A stretch of DNA of 64,000 bases, taken from positions 90,016-154,015 of the forward strand of contig MWYZ01000085.1 of the NCBI GenBank assembly GCA_002050365.1. The letters are read 5' to 3'. Position numbers and translations under genes: made by a program. Source of the DNA: Acidobacteria bacterium 28-1. GTDB taxonomy: Bacteria; Acidobacteriota; Blastocatellia; Pyrinomonadales; Pyrinomonadaceae. The notes below the pieces were generated by a model. It saw only the letters and a list, made by a program, of their open reading frames with translations. It did no database searches and was not told the origin of the DNA. Each line of letters begins with the position of its first letter. The first letter of the stretch is position 1. This document shows, piece by piece, positions 63,122 through 64,000 of the stretch.

Positions 63122-63892
63122 ATGAATTTTATCAACACTTTTCAAAGCGAATGGCTCAAAAAGAAACGCAGTCTGGCATCCTGGCTGGTAATTGTCGGAG
63201 CATTTTTTACGCCTTCGATTATTTTAATGTCGAGAATAAAAAACGCCGACCAATTGTCTGCTCTTTACGTTTCGGATGATTTTTGGCAGAAACTCTGGAA
63301 TCAAACTTGGGAATCAATGGCGGTTTTTTTGCTGCCAATCGGGATTATTTTGGCGGCGGGTTTGATTACTCAAATCGAATATAAAAACAACACCTGGAAA
63401 CAACTGCATACAACGCCGCAAAGATTTACGACGATTTTCTTTGCAAAATTTCTGGTGATTTTGATAATGCTCGTCGAAGTTTTTGTGCTGTTTAATGTCG
63501 GAATTTATCTATCGGCGGTCGTTCCTTCAATGCTTTTCAGCAATATTCCATATCCGACTGCACCGATTCCTTATATGGATTTTTTGAACGCAAACGTTAA
63601 CTTCTTTCTTGATTGTCTGCCGATTTTGGCTCTGCAATATTTGCTAAGTCTGCAATTTAAGAATTTTTTAGTCCCGATTGGAGTGGGTTTCGTAATTTGG
63701 TTTTTAGGTGTCGGTATGCTTGCTTGGGAATACAGCTATATTTTACCGTATAACCACGGCACAATTGATTTTTTAATGAGTTCCGATCAATTCGCCAACC
63801 GAAAAATTCCACCGATCAACATTCAACTTCTTGCCGCTATCTATTTTGTTGTAATTACCGTTGCAAGCTATGTTAGACATTATTGGAAATAA
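63122..63892 (+). CDS. ABC-2-type permease subunit
   Basis: 256 residues from the ATG at 63122, 4 bases after the ATPase relic. It has six hydrophobic spans, starting FQSEWLKKKRSLASWLVIVG and continuing FLLPIGIILAAGLITQIEYK, ILPYNHGTIDF. It belongs to the lantibiotic-immunity/bacitracin-exporter permease group (ABC-2). The frame is intact although its partner ATPase is broken, so it probably has no function here, unless it is served by another ATPase. Confidence 0.85.
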   Translation: MNFINTFQSEWLKKKRSLASWLVIVGAFFTPSIILMSRIKNADQLSALYVSDDFWQKLWNQTWESMAVFLLPIGIILAAGLITQIEYKNNTWKQLHTTPQRFTTIFFAKFLVILIMLVEVFVLFNVGIYLSAVVPSMLFSNIPYPTAPIPYMDFLNANVNFFLDCLPILALQYLLSLQFKNFLVPIGVGFVIWFLGVGMLAWEYSYILPYNHGTIDFLMSSDQFANRKIPPINIQLLAAIYFVVITVASYVRHYWK

Positions 63893-64000
63893 TATATTTC
63901 TTCAAAGTTCGTTAAATCAATTGTTTGAAGTGGCTGGCGGAAGGTTACTCGCAAATTGTGTAACCCACACGCGATTTCCATCACCACATCTGAAATCTTC
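63893..64000. other. Right edge of the window, nothing supported
   Basis: 108 bases after the permease. No open frame of note and no terminator hairpin seen. Confidence 0.4.

Overview
The window looks like chromosomal DNA of an Acidobacteriota member, most likely class Blastocatellia (Pyrinomonas-like). This is inferred from gene content, not from a marker gene. Supporting families are a VWFA-related secreted protein, a 1009-residue Oar-type TonB-dependent receptor, a DUF5916/CBM9-like outer-membrane protein, a SpoIVB-type S55 peptidase protein, and winged-helix/TPR regulators with no partner kinase. Base composition is moderate. No rRNA, tRNA or CRISPR array was seen. Gene order is mosaic: short housekeeping runs are separated by repeat-rich gaps holding eroded genes.

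Layout. 0-10 kb: a 5'-truncated sigma-54 activator, a VWA protein, selB, folA, small membrane proteins and an FGGY kinase. 10-14 kb: transketolase between a MazEF-like and a VapBC-like toxin-antitoxin pair. 14-19 kb: DinB protein, a DsbA/FrnE selenoprotein, a serine hydrolase and a methionine-synthase-like protein. 19-27 kb: a response regulator with a degenerate receiver, a broken pirin gene, purK, an FG-GAP protein, then a repeat-rich stretch with a YfhO-like membrane protein. 27-35 kb: crcB, a methyltransferase, a NUDIX-metallo-beta-lactamase fusion, an SDR, an acyl-CoA ligase and the DUF5916 protein. 35-42 kb: a metalloprotease, moaD-moaE and the TonB receptor. 42-48 kb: a NUDIX gene between inverted repeats, a CHC2-like fragment, the sdhB-sdhA-sdhC block and an integron-integrase relic. 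48-53 kb: two copies of a divergent pair, secreted protein plus winged-helix/TPR regulator. 53-64 kb: an HD hydrolase, the S55 protein, a large exported protein, a LON-domain protein, an Mre11-like nuclease and a broken ABC ATPase next to an intact permease.

How genes work together. selB is functionally linked to the gene at 15402-15998, whose active site is read through an in-frame TGA (U-P-F-C) directly downstream of a good ribosome-binding site. moaD and moaE together form molybdopterin synthase. sdhBAC encodes succinate dehydrogenase/fumarate reductase. The duplicated pair at 47.7-52.7 kb carries the same 28-bp dyad in both divergent intergenic regions, which suggests a small self-contained regulatory unit.

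The other theme is repeats. At least six families of small palindromic or MITE-like elements occur. Several run into coding sequence, where they supply linkers, protein tails or stop codons. All alignments were done by eye. Family assignments rest on motif recognition, not on searches.
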